Positions 44,081 through 53,371 of a DNA stretch of 64,000 nucleotides are shown piece by piece. The DNA lies in the NCBI RefSeq assembly GCF_001524445.2, contig NZ_CP013418.1, forward strand, positions 930,001-994,000, in the 5' to 3' direction. The notes beneath the pieces were generated by a model that was given only the letters and a program-made list of their open reading frames with translations, ran no database searches and was not told where the DNA came from. Source of the stretch: Burkholderia savannae (GTDB lineage: Bacteria > Pseudomonadota > Gammaproteobacteria > Burkholderiales > Burkholderiaceae). Both the position numbers and the translations under genes were made by a program. How positions within the stretch are numbered: position 1 is the stretch's first letter; each line of letters opens with the position of its first letter.

Positions 44081-45205
44081 TTAGAAGCGGTGACGCAGAC
44101 CAACCGTTGCCGCGGTTTGGTTGATCGACGTGCTGAACGGCGTGCTGAGGTCGCCGTTGTAGATCGACGCGTTCGCGTTCTTCGACGAACGTTGGTACAC
44201 AGCTTGTGCATACACGTCGGTGCGCTTCGACAGAGCGTAGTCGGCCTGGACGCCAACTTGGTTCCAGTGCTGGCTTTCGCCGTTTGCCTTCGCGTTCGTG
44301 TACGTGTAAGCAACGCCCAGACCCAGTGCCGGCGTCAGGTTGTACTTCACGTTGGCTTCGTAGTTGTCGGCACGGATGGTCGGCGTGCCGTTTGCCAGGT
44401 TGTCGAGGCGCGATTGCGTCCACAGCACGCCGCCTTGCAGCGGGCCGTACGCGTAGCTTGCGCCAGCGCCGTACACGCGCGAACGGCCTTGGATGTTCGC
44501 CGCGTTCGTGCCGCCGATGTTGAAGCCGGTCAACGGATCCGTTGCGCCCGTGGTGTTCGCGCCAGCGTTGTTAGCTTGCGAGTACGCAGCACCGACCTTC
44601 AGGCCTTGGAACTGGTACGAAGCGCCCGCGCTGTATGCACGGTTGTTCGCGAATTGCGAGTTGTTCGAGAACGAGTACGTGCCGCCGAATTGCAGGCCGG
44701 CGTAGTTCGCGCTCGTGAACTTGACCGTGTTGTTCACCGCGACGTCGCCGTTCGTGTTCAGGCGGTCGTTGTTGAGCGGGTGAGCGAAGTACGTGCCGCC
44801 CCAGGTGCCCGTTGCCGACAGCGGCGACAGGTAGTCTTGGGTTGCGTCGTACTGACGGCCCAGCGTGACGGTGCCGTAGTTGCTCGACAGGCCGACGAAC
44901 GCTTGACGGTTGAACATGCCGCCACCGTTGTTGAAGCGGCCGTTACCGATGTTGAAGCCGCTTTCCAACGTGAAGATTGCCTTCAGGCCGCCACCCAGGT
45001 CTTCCGAGCCGCGCAGACCGAAACGGCTTTGATCGACGCCCGAGCCGACCGACCACAGCGACTTGCCCGAGCCCGACGGCGTCGCGACGTTGCTTTGGTA
45101 CGTGATGCCTGCGTCGAGCACGCCGTACAGCGTGACGCTGCTTTGCGCGTGTGCGACGGTGGCGAACGATGCAGCAACTGCTGCAACAATCAGAGTCTTG
45201 TTCAT
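44081..45205 (-). CDS. omp38: Major outer-membrane porin Omp38
   Basis: 374 residues. Signal peptide MNKTLIVAAVAASFATVAHA before QSSVTLYGVLDAGITYQSN. Signature segments RFGLRGSEDLGGGLKAIFTLESGF, FNRQAFVGLSSNYGTVTLGRQYD and the ending ATVGLRHRF match B. pseudomallei/B. thailandensis Omp38, a 16-stranded trimeric porin admitting sugars and antibiotics. Codon choice is more even than in neighbours, as expected for a highly expressed gene. Monocistronic with its own terminator. Confidence 0.95.
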   Translation of the reverse strand: MNKTLIVAAVAASFATVAHAQSSVTLYGVLDAGITYQSNVATPSGSGKSLWSVGSGVDQSRFGLRGSEDLGGGLKAIFTLESGFNIGNGRFNNGGGMFNRQAFVGLSSNYGTVTLGRQYDATQDYLSPLSATGTWGGTYFAHPLNNDRLNTNGDVAVNNTVKFTSANYAGLQFGGTYSFSNNSQFANNRAYSAGASYQFQGLKVGAAYSQANNAGANTTGATDPLTGFNIGGTNAANIQGRSRVYGAGASYAYGPLQGGVLWTQSRLDNLANGTPTIRADNYEANVKYNLTPALGLGVAYTYTNAKANGESQHWNQVGVQADYALSKRTDVYAQAVYQRSSKNANASIYNGDLSTPFSTSINQTAATVGLRHRF

Positions 45206-45792
45206 GCGTGGAGCTCCCTTTTAAAAAAGGTAGGCCTTGCGACCTCGTTTCGATAAACGGTCTGCAACCGCCCGGAAGCGCCATATCGGCTTGCGAAACT
45301 TCCTGCATGGCCGCGCCCGGATGGTTGCCCGTTCTGGGAACCGTGAGTTTAGGGGTGTACCCTAGGGGCGCCATTCGCGAATAAAGAAATAAGCTTTTCC
45401 AGAACTAGAAATAATAGAAATGCCGACCTCTTATAAGTATTTGTTTTGTCGCAAGTTTTTGACCTCTTGACACCTCCTTTTTGGCGGTCTCGCCAAGATC
45501 ATTCCTCTGTGTCAGCGTCTTGACGGTTGCGTATAAACAACAAACGCCTTCCAGTAAAACCGGCGGATTCGGTATTTTTTACTCATTTAAGCGCACTCGG
45601 CGTCGCCAAAACGAAAGACTATCGCCAGCATACTTTCGATAGATCTCGTTCGCTCCACCAGTCCGCACCACGGTTGGGCGCCGTAACAGCCGTTACAGGG
45701 TTCGTAACGATAGCCTGCTTGCAACGCGTTAGGGTCGAACCTGCGGCGGCGCTTCGGCTTGCGCCGCTTCCGGTTCACTCCATGGAGCAACC
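45206..45792. other. Divergent promoter region of omp38 and the YXWGXW gene
   Basis: About 590 nt. AT-rich from 45375 to 45600. Contains the inverted repeat TAGGG-N5-CCCTA (45350-45364) and the direct repeat GACCTCTT at 45425 and 45471. No gene supported. Confidence 0.45.
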
Positions 45793-46209
45793 ATGAATCG
45801 ACGTCAATTTCTCCACACGCTTTCGCTCGGCGGCATCGCACTTGCCGGCGGCCTCGGATTCGGCACCGCCGCAACCGCCCAGCAGCCGCCCGGGCCGCCG
45901 CAATCGCCACAGTCGCCGCCCGGCTATCGGCCGCCCGACTACCGCCCGCCGATGCAGCCTCAGCCCGCCAGGCCGCCGTACCATGGTCGCCCGGACCGTC
46001 CGCCGCCGCCGCTTCGGCACGAGCGCCGCCCCGCGCCGCCGCGCCCGCGCGGTTATGTATGGACGACCGGCTATTGGGGCTGGCGCGGCGGCCGGTATGT
46101 ATGGATTCCGGGCCGCTGGATCGCGGCGCGCCCCGGCCACCGCTGGGTGCCCGGCCATTGGCAGCAACGCTCGGGCGCCTGGATCTACATCGAAGGGCGA
46201 TGGAATTGA
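45793..46209 (+). CDS. YXWGXW repeat-containing secreted protein
   Basis: 138 residues. It has a Tat-like/Sec signal (MNRRQFLHTLSLGGIALAGG), then a Pro/Gln/Arg-rich linker (~30-85). A C-terminal domain follows with Trp repeats WTTGYWGWRGGRYVW, IPGRWI and VPGHWQQRSGAWIYIEGRW, the YXWGXW family pattern. These are small periplasmic or lipoprotein-like proteins of unknown role. Confidence 0.85.
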   Translation: MNRRQFLHTLSLGGIALAGGLGFGTAATAQQPPGPPQSPQSPPGYRPPDYRPPMQPQPARPPYHGRPDRPPPPLRHERRPAPPRPRGYVWTTGYWGWRGGRYVWIPGRWIAARPGHRWVPGHWQQRSGAWIYIEGRWN

Positions 46210-46602
46210 GCGCGTCTCGCGGGCGCGCGAATGCCGGCCGCGACGCGGATCGCTCGAGGAGCGCGGCTATTCGGCGCGTTCGATGAACGGCAAGCGAACT
46301 CGCGGCCGGCGCAGCGGTTCGTCGGAGCGGTTCGTCGGAGCAGTTCGTCGGAGCGGTTCGTCGGAGCGGTTCGTCGACCGATACGGCGATGCGGATCGCC
46401 GTGCGATGGTGCGGGCGCGATTGCAGGAAGCGCAACGCAGGCAATCGTCCGCCCGCCTCCCGCCGAGGCGGGCACCACGGACGCTATCGCGCCGATTGCG
46501 GACATCAATCGCCCCTAGTCAATAGAGTGTTGCTGTTTATATCGTCATTGACCGATCTAAGCTTCGGGGACCGACGATCCGCACGATTGCACCGCCCTGC
46601 CG
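46210..46602. other. Intergenic region with 13-bp tandem repeat
   Basis: About 390 nt without a convincing gene; holds the 5-copy 13-bp array at 46313-46377. Confidence 0.5.
46313..46377. repeat. 13-bp tandem repeat, five copies
   Basis: AGCGGTTCGTCGG repeated five times (copy 3 has one change; copy 5 ends in A). Confidence 0.9.
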
Positions 46603-46908
46603 ATGAATCTCGACGCCGACGCCATTCACAAAGCGCTCGCGAGCCCCGTGCGCCGCGCGATCCTCGCGTGGCTCAAGGAGCCGGACAAGCACTTCCCGGC
46701 CTCGCACGCAGGACCGTTTCCGCACGGGGTCTGCGCAGGCCAGATCGATGCGCTGTGCGGACTGTCGCAATCGACCGTGTCCGCGCATCTCGCCGCGCTC
46801 GAGCGCGCCGGGCTCGTCACGTCGACCCGCGTCGGCCAATGGGCGTTCTTCAAGCGCAACGACGCGGTGATTCAAGCGTTTCTCGATTCGCTGCATCGCG
46901 GCCTTTGA
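46603..46908 (+). CDS. ArsR-type HTH transcriptional regulator
   Basis: 101 residues, a winged HTH. DADAIHKALASPVRRAILAWL at the start, recognition helix in LCGLSQSTVSAHLAALERAGLVTSTRVGQWAFFKRND. Metal-binding Cys motifs of classic ArsR are absent (one Cys in GVCAGQ, one in LCGLSQ). It lies 49 nt before the ene-reductase gene on the same strand and probably controls it, as in other electrophile-response ArsR-OYE pairs. Confidence 0.88.
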   Translation: MNLDADAIHKALASPVRRAILAWLKEPDKHFPASHAGPFPHGVCAGQIDALCGLSQSTVSAHLAALERAGLVTSTRVGQWAFFKRNDAVIQAFLDSLHRGL

Positions 46909-46957
46909 CACCCGCCCGTTCGCCGCAAGGGCTTAGCCACACTCGATGAGGTCCCTC

Positions 46958-48019
46958 ATGCCTTCTCTGTTCGATCCGCTGACCATCGGCGACCTGACGC
47001 TGCCGAACCGCATCATCATGGCGCCGCTGACTCGCGCCCGCGCCGGCGATTCGCGCGTTCCCAACGCGCTGATGGCGCGGTACTACGCCGAGCGCGCGTC
47101 CGCGGGGCTCATCATCAGCGAGGCGACATCGGTCACGCCGCAGGGCGTCGGCTACGCGAACACGCCCGGCATCTGGTCACCCGAGCAGGTCGAGGGCTGG
47201 CGGCAAGTGACGGACGCCGTTCATGCGGCCGGCGGCCGTATCTTCCTGCAGCTCTGGCACGTCGGCCGCGTATCCGACCCGGTCTTTCTCGACGGCGCGC
47301 TGCCCGTCGCGCCGAGCGCGATCGCGCCCGGCGGCCACGTGAGCCTCGTGCGCCCGCAGCGGCCCTATGTGACGCCTCGCGCGATCGAGCTCGACGAGAT
47401 CCCGGGCGTCGTCGCCGCATTCCGCCGCGGCGCGGAGAACGCGCGCGCGGCCGGCTTCGACGGCGTCGAGGTGCACGGCGCGAACGGCTATCTGCTCGAT
47501 CAGTTCCTGCAGGACGGCTCGAACCGCCGCACCGACGCGTACGGCGGCTCGATCGAGAATCGCGCGCGCCTCTTGCTCGAGGTGGTCGACGCGGCGATCG
47601 ACGTCTGGGGCGCGGCGCGCGTCGGCGTGCACCTCGCGCCGCGCGGCGATTCGCACACGATGGGCGATTCGAACCCGGCCGCGACGTTCGGCTACGTCGC
47701 GCGCGAACTCGGCCGACGCAACATCGCATTCCTGTTCGCGCGCGAATCGCTCGGCGGCGACGCCATCGGCCCGCAATTGAAGGAAGCGTTCGGCGGCCCG
47801 TTCATCTCGAACGAGAAATTCACGCTCGAAAGCGCGCAAGCGGCGCTCGAAGCCGGGCAGGCGGACGCGGTCGCGTGGGGCCAGCTCTTCATCGCGAATC
47901 CGGACCTGCCGCGTCGATTCGAGCTGAATGCGCCGCTCAATCAGCCGAATTCCGCGACGTTCTATTCGGAAGGCGAAACGGGGTATACGGATTACCCGAC
48001 GCTCGAAAGCGCGGCGTGA
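46958..48019 (+). CDS. nemA: Old-yellow-enzyme family alkene reductase
   Basis: 353 residues, FMN beta-barrel. PNRIIMAPLTRARA near residue 16, QLWHVGRVSDP near 99, GFDGVEVHGANGYLLDQFL near 172 and NRRTDAYGGSIENRARLLLEV near 193 are diagnostic; HGAN holds the substrate His/Asn pair. It reduces activated C=C bonds and N-ethylmaleimide or nitrate esters. ATG 46958 has GAGG 6-10 nt upstream. Confidence 0.92.
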   Translation: MPSLFDPLTIGDLTLPNRIIMAPLTRARAGDSRVPNALMARYYAERASAGLIISEATSVTPQGVGYANTPGIWSPEQVEGWRQVTDAVHAAGGRIFLQLWHVGRVSDPVFLDGALPVAPSAIAPGGHVSLVRPQRPYVTPRAIELDEIPGVVAAFRRGAENARAAGFDGVEVHGANGYLLDQFLQDGSNRRTDAYGGSIENRARLLLEVVDAAIDVWGAARVGVHLAPRGDSHTMGDSNPAATFGYVARELGRRNIAFLFARESLGGDAIGPQLKEAFGGPFISNEKFTLESAQAALEAGQADAVAWGQLFIANPDLPRRFELNAPLNQPNSATFYSEGETGYTDYPTLESAA

Positions 48020-48344
48020 GGACGTTTGTGGACCGGGGCGGGCCGATCGCGGGTGGTTGAGCGTCGGCTCTTCCGGTTTTCGGAATTCGGCGTGGCGGCC
48101 GGCGGCCGGTGGTCGGTGGTCGGTGGTCGGTGTTCGGTGGTCGGTGTTCGGTGTTCGGTGGTCGGTGTTCGGTGTTCGGTGTTCGGTGTTCGGTGTTCGG
48201 TGTTCGGTGTTCGGTGTTCGGTGTTCGGTGTTCGGTGTTCGGCGGTCGGCGGTCGGCGGTCGGCGGTCGGCGGTCGGCGGTCGGCGGTCGGCGGTCGAGC
48301 ATGGTCGGTGTACCGTTCGTCGAATTCCAGCGCCGACGCCGGCG
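48020..48344. other. Intergenic region with large heptamer array
   Basis: Mostly the 26-unit heptamer array at 48113-48294; no gene. Confidence 0.8.
48113..48294. repeat. 7-bp tandem array, 26 copies (TCGGTGG / TCGGTGT / TCGGCGG)
   Basis: Twenty-six contiguous heptamers. The left part mixes TCGGTGG and TCGGTGT, the middle is pure TCGGTGT, and the right end is eight TCGGCGG. The blockwise order of variants shows expansion by local slippage. A degenerate copy precedes at 48106. Confidence 0.95.
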
Positions 48345-48899
48345 CTACTCGCCGACGGGGCGGCTCATGAACACGCGCTGCGATTCGTCGAGCCCGTGCG
48401 CGACGTGCGCCGCGCGTATCGCCGCCAGCACGGGATCGAGCATGTCGTCGTCGAGATCGACGAAGCCGAGGCGGCGGTAATACGGCGCGTTCCACGGCAC
48501 GTGCCGGAACGTCGACAGCACGATCTGCCGCACGCCCGCGCCGGGCGCGCGCGCCGCGACGGCCTCGATCAGCGCGGAGCCGATTCGCCGCCCCGCATGC
48601 TCGGGCGCAACGTCCAGTTCCTCGAGATAGAGACGCGACGCGTCGAGCATTCTGTACATCGCAAAGCCGACGATGCGTCCGCAGGCGTCATCGACGGCGA
48701 CGAGCGCGCGATCGCCGTCGATCCGCGCGCGCAGATCGGCCAGGTCGGTCGGCGGGCTTGACGCGATGTGCGGCATGCCGACATCGCCGAAACGGCGCGC
48801 GGCGGCGGCTTCGATGTCGGCCATCAGCGGCGCTTCATCGATGCGCGCGGCACGGATGCGGATCGGGGTTCGTTGCGCGGTGGAGTCGGATTCGGTCAC
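48345..48899 (-). CDS. GNAT family N-acetyltransferase
   Basis: 184 residues. Acetyl-CoA-binding motif region LYLEELDVAPEHAGRRIGSALIEAVAARA near residue 90 (R/Q-x-x-G-x-G/A type: RRIGSA), then VLSTFRHVPWNAPYYRRLGFVDLDDD near 125. Substrate unknown. Monocistronic and divergent from the LysE gene. Confidence 0.85.
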   Translation of the reverse strand: MTESDSTAQRTPIRIRAARIDEAPLMADIEAAAARRFGDVGMPHIASSPPTDLADLRARIDGDRALVAVDDACGRIVGFAMYRMLDASRLYLEELDVAPEHAGRRIGSALIEAVAARAPGAGVRQIVLSTFRHVPWNAPYYRRLGFVDLDDDMLDPVLAAIRAAHVAHGLDESQRVFMSRPVGE

Positions 48900-48996
48900 A
48901 GTCGAATGGCCAATCGGTCGGTTGGATGCGAGTCGCCGCCACTATAATGAATTCTTCGCGTCGTTTGCCATCGTGCATCGCACCGGGAGATTCGAC

Positions 48997-49608
48997 ATGC
49001 CGCTTTCCAGCCTGGCCGTCTTCGCCGCCGCACTCCTGATCGCCGCCGGCTCGCCGGGCCCGAGCATCGCCGCATTGGTCGCCCGCGTACTGACGAACGG
49101 CATGCGTGATGTCCTGCCGTTTCTCGCGGCGATGTGGCTTGGCGAAGTGATCTGGCTCACGTGCGCGGTCGCGGGGCTCGCCGTGGTCGCGCGCACGTTC
49201 GCGGTCGGCTTTCTCGTGCTGAAGTTCGTCGGCATCGCCTACCTGCTGTTTCTCGCGTGGAAGATGTGGTTCGCGCCCTCCGACGTACAATCCGGCACGC
49301 TTCCGAGCGGACAATCGCCGTTGCGCATGTTCCTGGCCGGTCTCGCGGTTACGCTAGGGAACCCGAAAATCATGATCTTCTACGTCGCATTACTGCCGAC
49401 GATGGTCGATCTGTCGCACGTCGGCGCCGTCGCATGGTTCGAGTTGACGCTGACGCTGCTGGTCGTATTGATCGCGATCGACTGCACATGGGCGTTGCTC
49501 GCCGCGCGCGCCCGAGCGCTGCTGACGAGCCGTCGCGCAGTGAAGGCCGCCAATCGAGCGAGCGCGGCCGCGATGGCGGGCGCCGCCGCCGCGATCGCGA
49601 CGCGCTAG
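48997..49608 (+). CDS. LysE/RhtB family exporter
   Basis: 203 residues, six predicted helices. Family motif SPGPSIAALVARVLTNGMRD near residue 19 and LGNPKIMIFYVALLP near 119. Exports amino acids or related metabolites. Start ATG 48997 has GGGAGA 6 nt upstream. Confidence 0.88.
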   Translation: MPLSSLAVFAAALLIAAGSPGPSIAALVARVLTNGMRDVLPFLAAMWLGEVIWLTCAVAGLAVVARTFAVGFLVLKFVGIAYLLFLAWKMWFAPSDVQSGTLPSGQSPLRMFLAGLAVTLGNPKIMIFYVALLPTMVDLSHVGAVAWFELTLTLLVVLIAIDCTWALLAARARALLTSRRAVKAANRASAAAMAGAAAAIATR

Positions 49609-49677
49609 CCGCGCGGCAAAACGATGCGCCTGTGCGCCATTTCGCGCAGGCAGCGCCGCCAGACCGCGCGCCGCGCG

Positions 49678-50138
49678 TCAGCAACGCTTGGAGAAATGCA
49701 CGAGGTGTCCGCCTTTGAACGCCTCTTCGCGATCGATCCCACAACCTGGCCGACCGCACATCTCGACATTCCGGACAAACAACGTATTCGTGTAGCGGCG
49801 GATCTCCACGCGGCCGCGCGACGCCGCCCCCCCCGTTGCGCGAAGTCCGGCAATCGGCGAGCGAGGCCCCACCCTTGATACGCCGGCAGAACCGCGACGT
49901 TCTCGATCGCCACGTGATCGTCGTTGAGCACCAGTTCGATCAGCGCGACCGGAATTTCGCCGGCCTCCATCAAATGGACGAGAGGATTCGCCACCGCCTC
50001 GGCGTGATCCGCCGTCATCCGCTTAGGCTCACGGCCGACGAGCGGCACCCGTTTCGCATGCGCCGCTCGCGTCAACGCGCGAATCGCGGACACGTCCCGA
50101 GGGGCCGCCCGCCTCGGCGCGGAAATCGCTGCGTTCAT
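49678..50138 (-). pseudogene. GNAT acetyltransferase broken by frameshift at a G8 tract
   Basis: From ATG 50138 the frame reads a GNAT N-terminus (ISAPRRAAPRDVSAIRALTRAA, ALIELVLNDDHVAIENVAVLPAYQGWGLARRL). At the C8 run 49827-49834 (G8 on the coding strand) it is lost. The continuing GNAT C-terminus (AASRGRVEIRRYTNTLFVRNVEM ... FKGGHLVHFSKRC) lies in another frame ending at 49678. A G9 or G6 tract would rejoin them. It may be a true pseudogene, a slippage-variable gene, or a sequencing error in the homopolymer. Confidence 0.85.
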
Positions 50139-50286
50139 TGCAGCCTCTGCCGAAAACACGCAATCGCTCAATCGCGCGTTGCGACAACGTGGCGAGCACA
50201 GCCGCATTCGCTCCTTCCCGCGCGGTTCGCGCAGAAATGAAGCGCCTCCTCGGCGCTCGCGCGCACGTTCCCGCATTCGCCGTGCG

Positions 50287-51489
50287 TCAGAAATCCACCT
50301 TCACCCCCGCCATCACCGCGAGTTGTCGATTCGAGTTGCTGTTCGCGAGCACGGGAATCTGCGCGTAATTCGCGGGGGCGCCGTTCGCGTCGCTGCCGAG
50401 CCCGCGCCCCGATGCGATCTGGCCGATCGCGACCGCGTAGAGCACAGTCCGTTTCGACAAGCTGTAGTTCGCGCCGACATTCAGTTGATGAAAGCGCGTC
50501 GTCCCGCGCGGGTCGGCCTTCGCATTGTTGAAAATGTACGCGACGCCGCCGCGCAGCATCGGCGTGAACGCATACGCCGCGTTCAGCTCGGCGATGTCGA
50601 ACGCGATCGACGCGCGCGACGGATGCGCGGCAGCCGCAAAATACGCGCTATCGCCCAAACGAGTATGCGTGTACGTGAGCGCGATGGTCGCTTCGCCGAA
50701 CGCGATCGATCCGCCGACGCCGAACGCCAGCATCGACACCGCATCCTGAAGCAAGCAGTACATCGCGCCCGCGTTGCCGCACGCGAAATCGCCGATGTAT
50801 CCGCTCGCGCCGCCGAGCGCCGCGTCGAGCGGCTGCCGCAAGTTCAAATAGCCGATGCCGAACGATACCGGCGCGCGGTTGTATGCGGCCGCGACCGCAT
50901 AGCCGCGATGCGCCGAAAAATCCCCCGCCCGGCCGCCGAAGCTGAACGTGCCGCCGAACGTCAGTCCGTGAAAATCGGCGCTCGTGAACTTGATCGCGTT
51001 GTTGAAGTTGAACGCCGCGTTCAGATTGTCGACGTCGCCGAGATGCGAGCCGTACGGGGTCGCCCAGTTGTTGCTCGAAACATATGCGCCGAGCGTATCG
51101 GTGTACGAATCGTATTGGCGTCCGACGCCGAGCGTGCCGTACGCGTCGTGACGCAGGCCGACCCACGCCTGGCGGCTGAACGCCGCGCCGCCCTGCAATG
51201 CCTGGCCGTTCGCCGACAGGAACTGCTGCTCGAGCGCGAACACGGCCTTCAAGCCGCCGCCGAGCGCCTCCGCGCCTTGCAAACCCCATCGCGACGGCAC
51301 CAGGTTTCCGCCGCCCATTTGCCATGCGTGGCCGCCGCTCACGCCGCCGTCCGCGTGCGTGACCTGCTGATTGGTCGAATAGATGACGCCGGTGTCCACC
51401 GTGCCGTACAGCGTGACGCTGCTTTGCGCGCAAGCGGGCGCGACGGCTGCGCCGGCGACGCCGGCCGCGATCCAGGCTTTGATCCGCAT
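50287..51489 (-). CDS. Outer-membrane porin (OmpC-like)
   Basis: 400 residues. Signal peptide ends in ACA before QSSVTLYGTVDTGVIYSTN; family segments RWGLQGAEALGGGLKAVFALEQQF and SRQAWVGLRHDAYGTLGVGRQYDSYTD; C-terminal Phe (AGVKVDF). Third porin of this family in the window and the most divergent from Omp38. ATG 51489 (GGGAG upstream) is preferred to the in-frame start at 51606. No linked genes reveal its substrate. Confidence 0.9.
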   Translation of the reverse strand: MRIKAWIAAGVAGAAVAPACAQSSVTLYGTVDTGVIYSTNQQVTHADGGVSGGHAWQMGGGNLVPSRWGLQGAEALGGGLKAVFALEQQFLSANGQALQGGAAFSRQAWVGLRHDAYGTLGVGRQYDSYTDTLGAYVSSNNWATPYGSHLGDVDNLNAAFNFNNAIKFTSADFHGLTFGGTFSFGGRAGDFSAHRGYAVAAAYNRAPVSFGIGYLNLRQPLDAALGGASGYIGDFACGNAGAMYCLLQDAVSMLAFGVGGSIAFGEATIALTYTHTRLGDSAYFAAAAHPSRASIAFDIAELNAAYAFTPMLRGGVAYIFNNAKADPRGTTRFHQLNVGANYSLSKRTVLYAVAIGQIASGRGLGSDANGAPANYAQIPVLANSNSNRQLAVMAGVKVDF

Positions 51490-51720
51490 GTCCCCCACTC
51501 CCGTCGTTGATTTGGATTGCCAATCGACTGATCGACGCGGCTCGATCGGCGGCGGTGGTGGAACTCTATCCAGCGAAAATTTTGGCCCTGTATCCCAAAT
51601 CGGCAAATGCGTCGCCGCGATGACGGGCGAGGTCGGGATTGCGAACGGACAGACGTGCGCACGGGCGCTTCGCGCACGCGGCGGACGCGGCGCGCACGCA
51701 ACGCGCCATGCCGACGACGT

Positions 51721-52659
51721 TCAGGACGAGCGCCGCGTCTGCGACGGCAGCTCGCCGAACAGGCCGCGATACTCGCGTGCGAAATAGCCGAGATGCGTGA
51801 AGCCCCAACGCGCGGCGGCCTCGCCGACGCATAGCGCATCGGCGGACGTCGTGCGCAGCAGGCGGCGCACCGCGTTCAGGCGGATCGTTCGCAAGTAGGT
51901 GACGGGCGTCACGTCGGCGACGCGCTGGAAGCTCGTCTGCAGCGTGCGCCGGCTGCAGCGCAGCGCGCGGCACAGCTCGAGCACCGTCACGGGCTCTTCG
52001 GGCCGCGCCCCCAGATAACGCTCGCAGCGCCGGACGATGTCGCTGTACGTCGCATGCGTGATGTCTCGCCGCTCTTCGCCCACCGCGCTCGCGAGCGCAT
52101 CGAGGAACACGCCGAGCATCGCATCGCGAAACATCTTGCGCGTCGCGTCGTATTCGAGCCACGCCGGGTTGCGCTGCGCCTCGTCGATGTACGTCGACAG
52201 GCGCGCGCCGAGCGCCGCGCCCCGCTCGTCCGCGAGCCGGATCACGTGTCGCGGCGCGCGGCTGTCGCGCGTTCCGAATTCTGCCTCGCACAGCTCGTCG
52301 ATCATGTCCGGTGCGGCGCTGATGCCGACGAGCCGCATCCCCTCCGGCGTGTAGAACTCGAAATCCTCGCTGGGGCGCAGCGCGAGAAGCGCGTAGCCGT
52401 CGACGTGCTGCCGCTGGAACGTCCCCGACAGCGGCGCGAGCACGGGCACCGCGAGCGACATGCGCCCCTCCGGCGACATGCCCGTCTGCGCGACGCGGCG
52501 GTTCGTCGTTTCGCGGAAGAAATGGAAATCGTCGTACAAAACCTGCGTGACCGTGCCCTTGAAACGGCCGGGCGTCATCTGCCGGTAGACCTGACGCCAG
52601 CCGGCGATGGCGAGCCCGTGGTCGTGGACGTCTTCGAGCGAACGCGACTGGAACAACAT
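51721..52659 (-). CDS. AraC family transcriptional regulator
   Basis: 312 residues. Residues ~1-190 resemble the AraC-binding-like ligand domain of EutR/FeaR-type proteins; the C-terminal ~100 hold two HTHs (VTVLELCRALRCSRRTLQTSFQRVADVTPVTYLRTIRLNAVRR and GEAAARWGFTHLGYFAREYRGLFGELPSQ). Start ATG 52659 has GGAGG 5 nt upstream. It lies last in an amine-catabolic operon and probably regulates it in response to the amine. Confidence 0.9.
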   Translation of the reverse strand: MLFQSRSLEDVHDHGLAIAGWRQVYRQMTPGRFKGTVTQVLYDDFHFFRETTNRRVAQTGMSPEGRMSLAVPVLAPLSGTFQRQHVDGYALLALRPSEDFEFYTPEGMRLVGISAAPDMIDELCEAEFGTRDSRAPRHVIRLADERGAALGARLSTYIDEAQRNPAWLEYDATRKMFRDAMLGVFLDALASAVGEERRDITHATYSDIVRRCERYLGARPEEPVTVLELCRALRCSRRTLQTSFQRVADVTPVTYLRTIRLNAVRRLLRTTSADALCVGEAAARWGFTHLGYFAREYRGLFGELPSQTRRSS

Positions 52660-52750
52660 CGATGCCTCCAGAGAATTCCGATGCGACGTGACGGCGGCGG
52701 CGACAGCCACCCGCGCGGCGGTGCGCACGCGCTCGGCCGACCGCCCGTCG

Positions 52751-53371
52751 TCAATCGCCCGACGCACGCGCAAGCGCGGCTTCGAAACCGGCGAACGCCG
52801 CACGCAGCGCTTCGCACTGCGTATCGGCGAGACGCACGTAGCGCCGGAACGACGGCATCCTGCCGACCACTTCGCTGCCGCCGAACGGCACGATGCTCAA
52901 CACCCAGCGCGGGCCGCGCGCGGCGATTTCACAGTATGTCAGATCGAGCGCCGCGAGCGGCACGCCGAGCGCGGGCGTGGCGAGCAGCGTCGCGACATGC
53001 GCGGCGAATTGCGCGTCGGCGTCGCGCGCGATCGCTGCCTCGACCGGCCCGCGGCGCAGCCAGCCGCGCGCGGCGATCGACGCCGATCCGTTCGCCACGG
53101 GGCCGGCGAGCGTCCGCTCCAACCGCACGCTGACCGTATGCAGCAGAAATTGCCGGTCGACGCGCTCGGCCGCGTGCAGTTCGATGCCGTCGCCGAGCAA
53201 GATCCGCGCGGCGGCGGGCTCACCGTCGACGGCGAGCATTGCGCGCAGATCCGCGGCGACGCGCGCGAGCGTCGCGCCGCACCGATAACCGGGCACGGGC
53301 GCCGGCGCGAACCAGCGCCGCCACCCGGCCGCGGATGCGGCGCGGCCGGCCGCCGTCGCGCGCCCGCTCAT
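52751..53371 (-). CDS. DUF3156 family protein
   Basis: 206 residues. Matches DUF3156, cytoplasmic proteins found next to amino-acid/polyamine permeases in proteobacteria. Visible features: PGYRCGATLARVAADLRAML, FLLHTVSVRLERTLAGPVANGSA and PRWVLSIVPFGGSEVVGRMPSFRRYVRL. Function unknown. Its ATG overlaps the permease stop by 4 nt (ATGA), so it is translationally coupled to transport. Confidence 0.8.
   Translation of the reverse strand: MSGRATAAGRAASAAGWRRWFAPAPVPGYRCGATLARVAADLRAMLAVDGEPAAARILLGDGIELHAAERVDRQFLLHTVSVRLERTLAGPVANGSASIAARGWLRRGPVEAAIARDADAQFAAHVATLLATPALGVPLAALDLTYCEIAARGPRWVLSIVPFGGSEVVGRMPSFRRYVRLADTQCEALRAAFAGFEAALARASGD

Noticed and set aside
45350..45364. TAGGG-N5-CCCTA inverted repeat as an omp38 operator
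   Set aside because: Arms are only 5 bp and no regulator or promoter could be aligned with confidence; kept as a note in the region entry only.
48113..48294. Possible CRISPR array
   Set aside because: Units are 7 bp, contiguous and have no spacers; no cas genes in the window.
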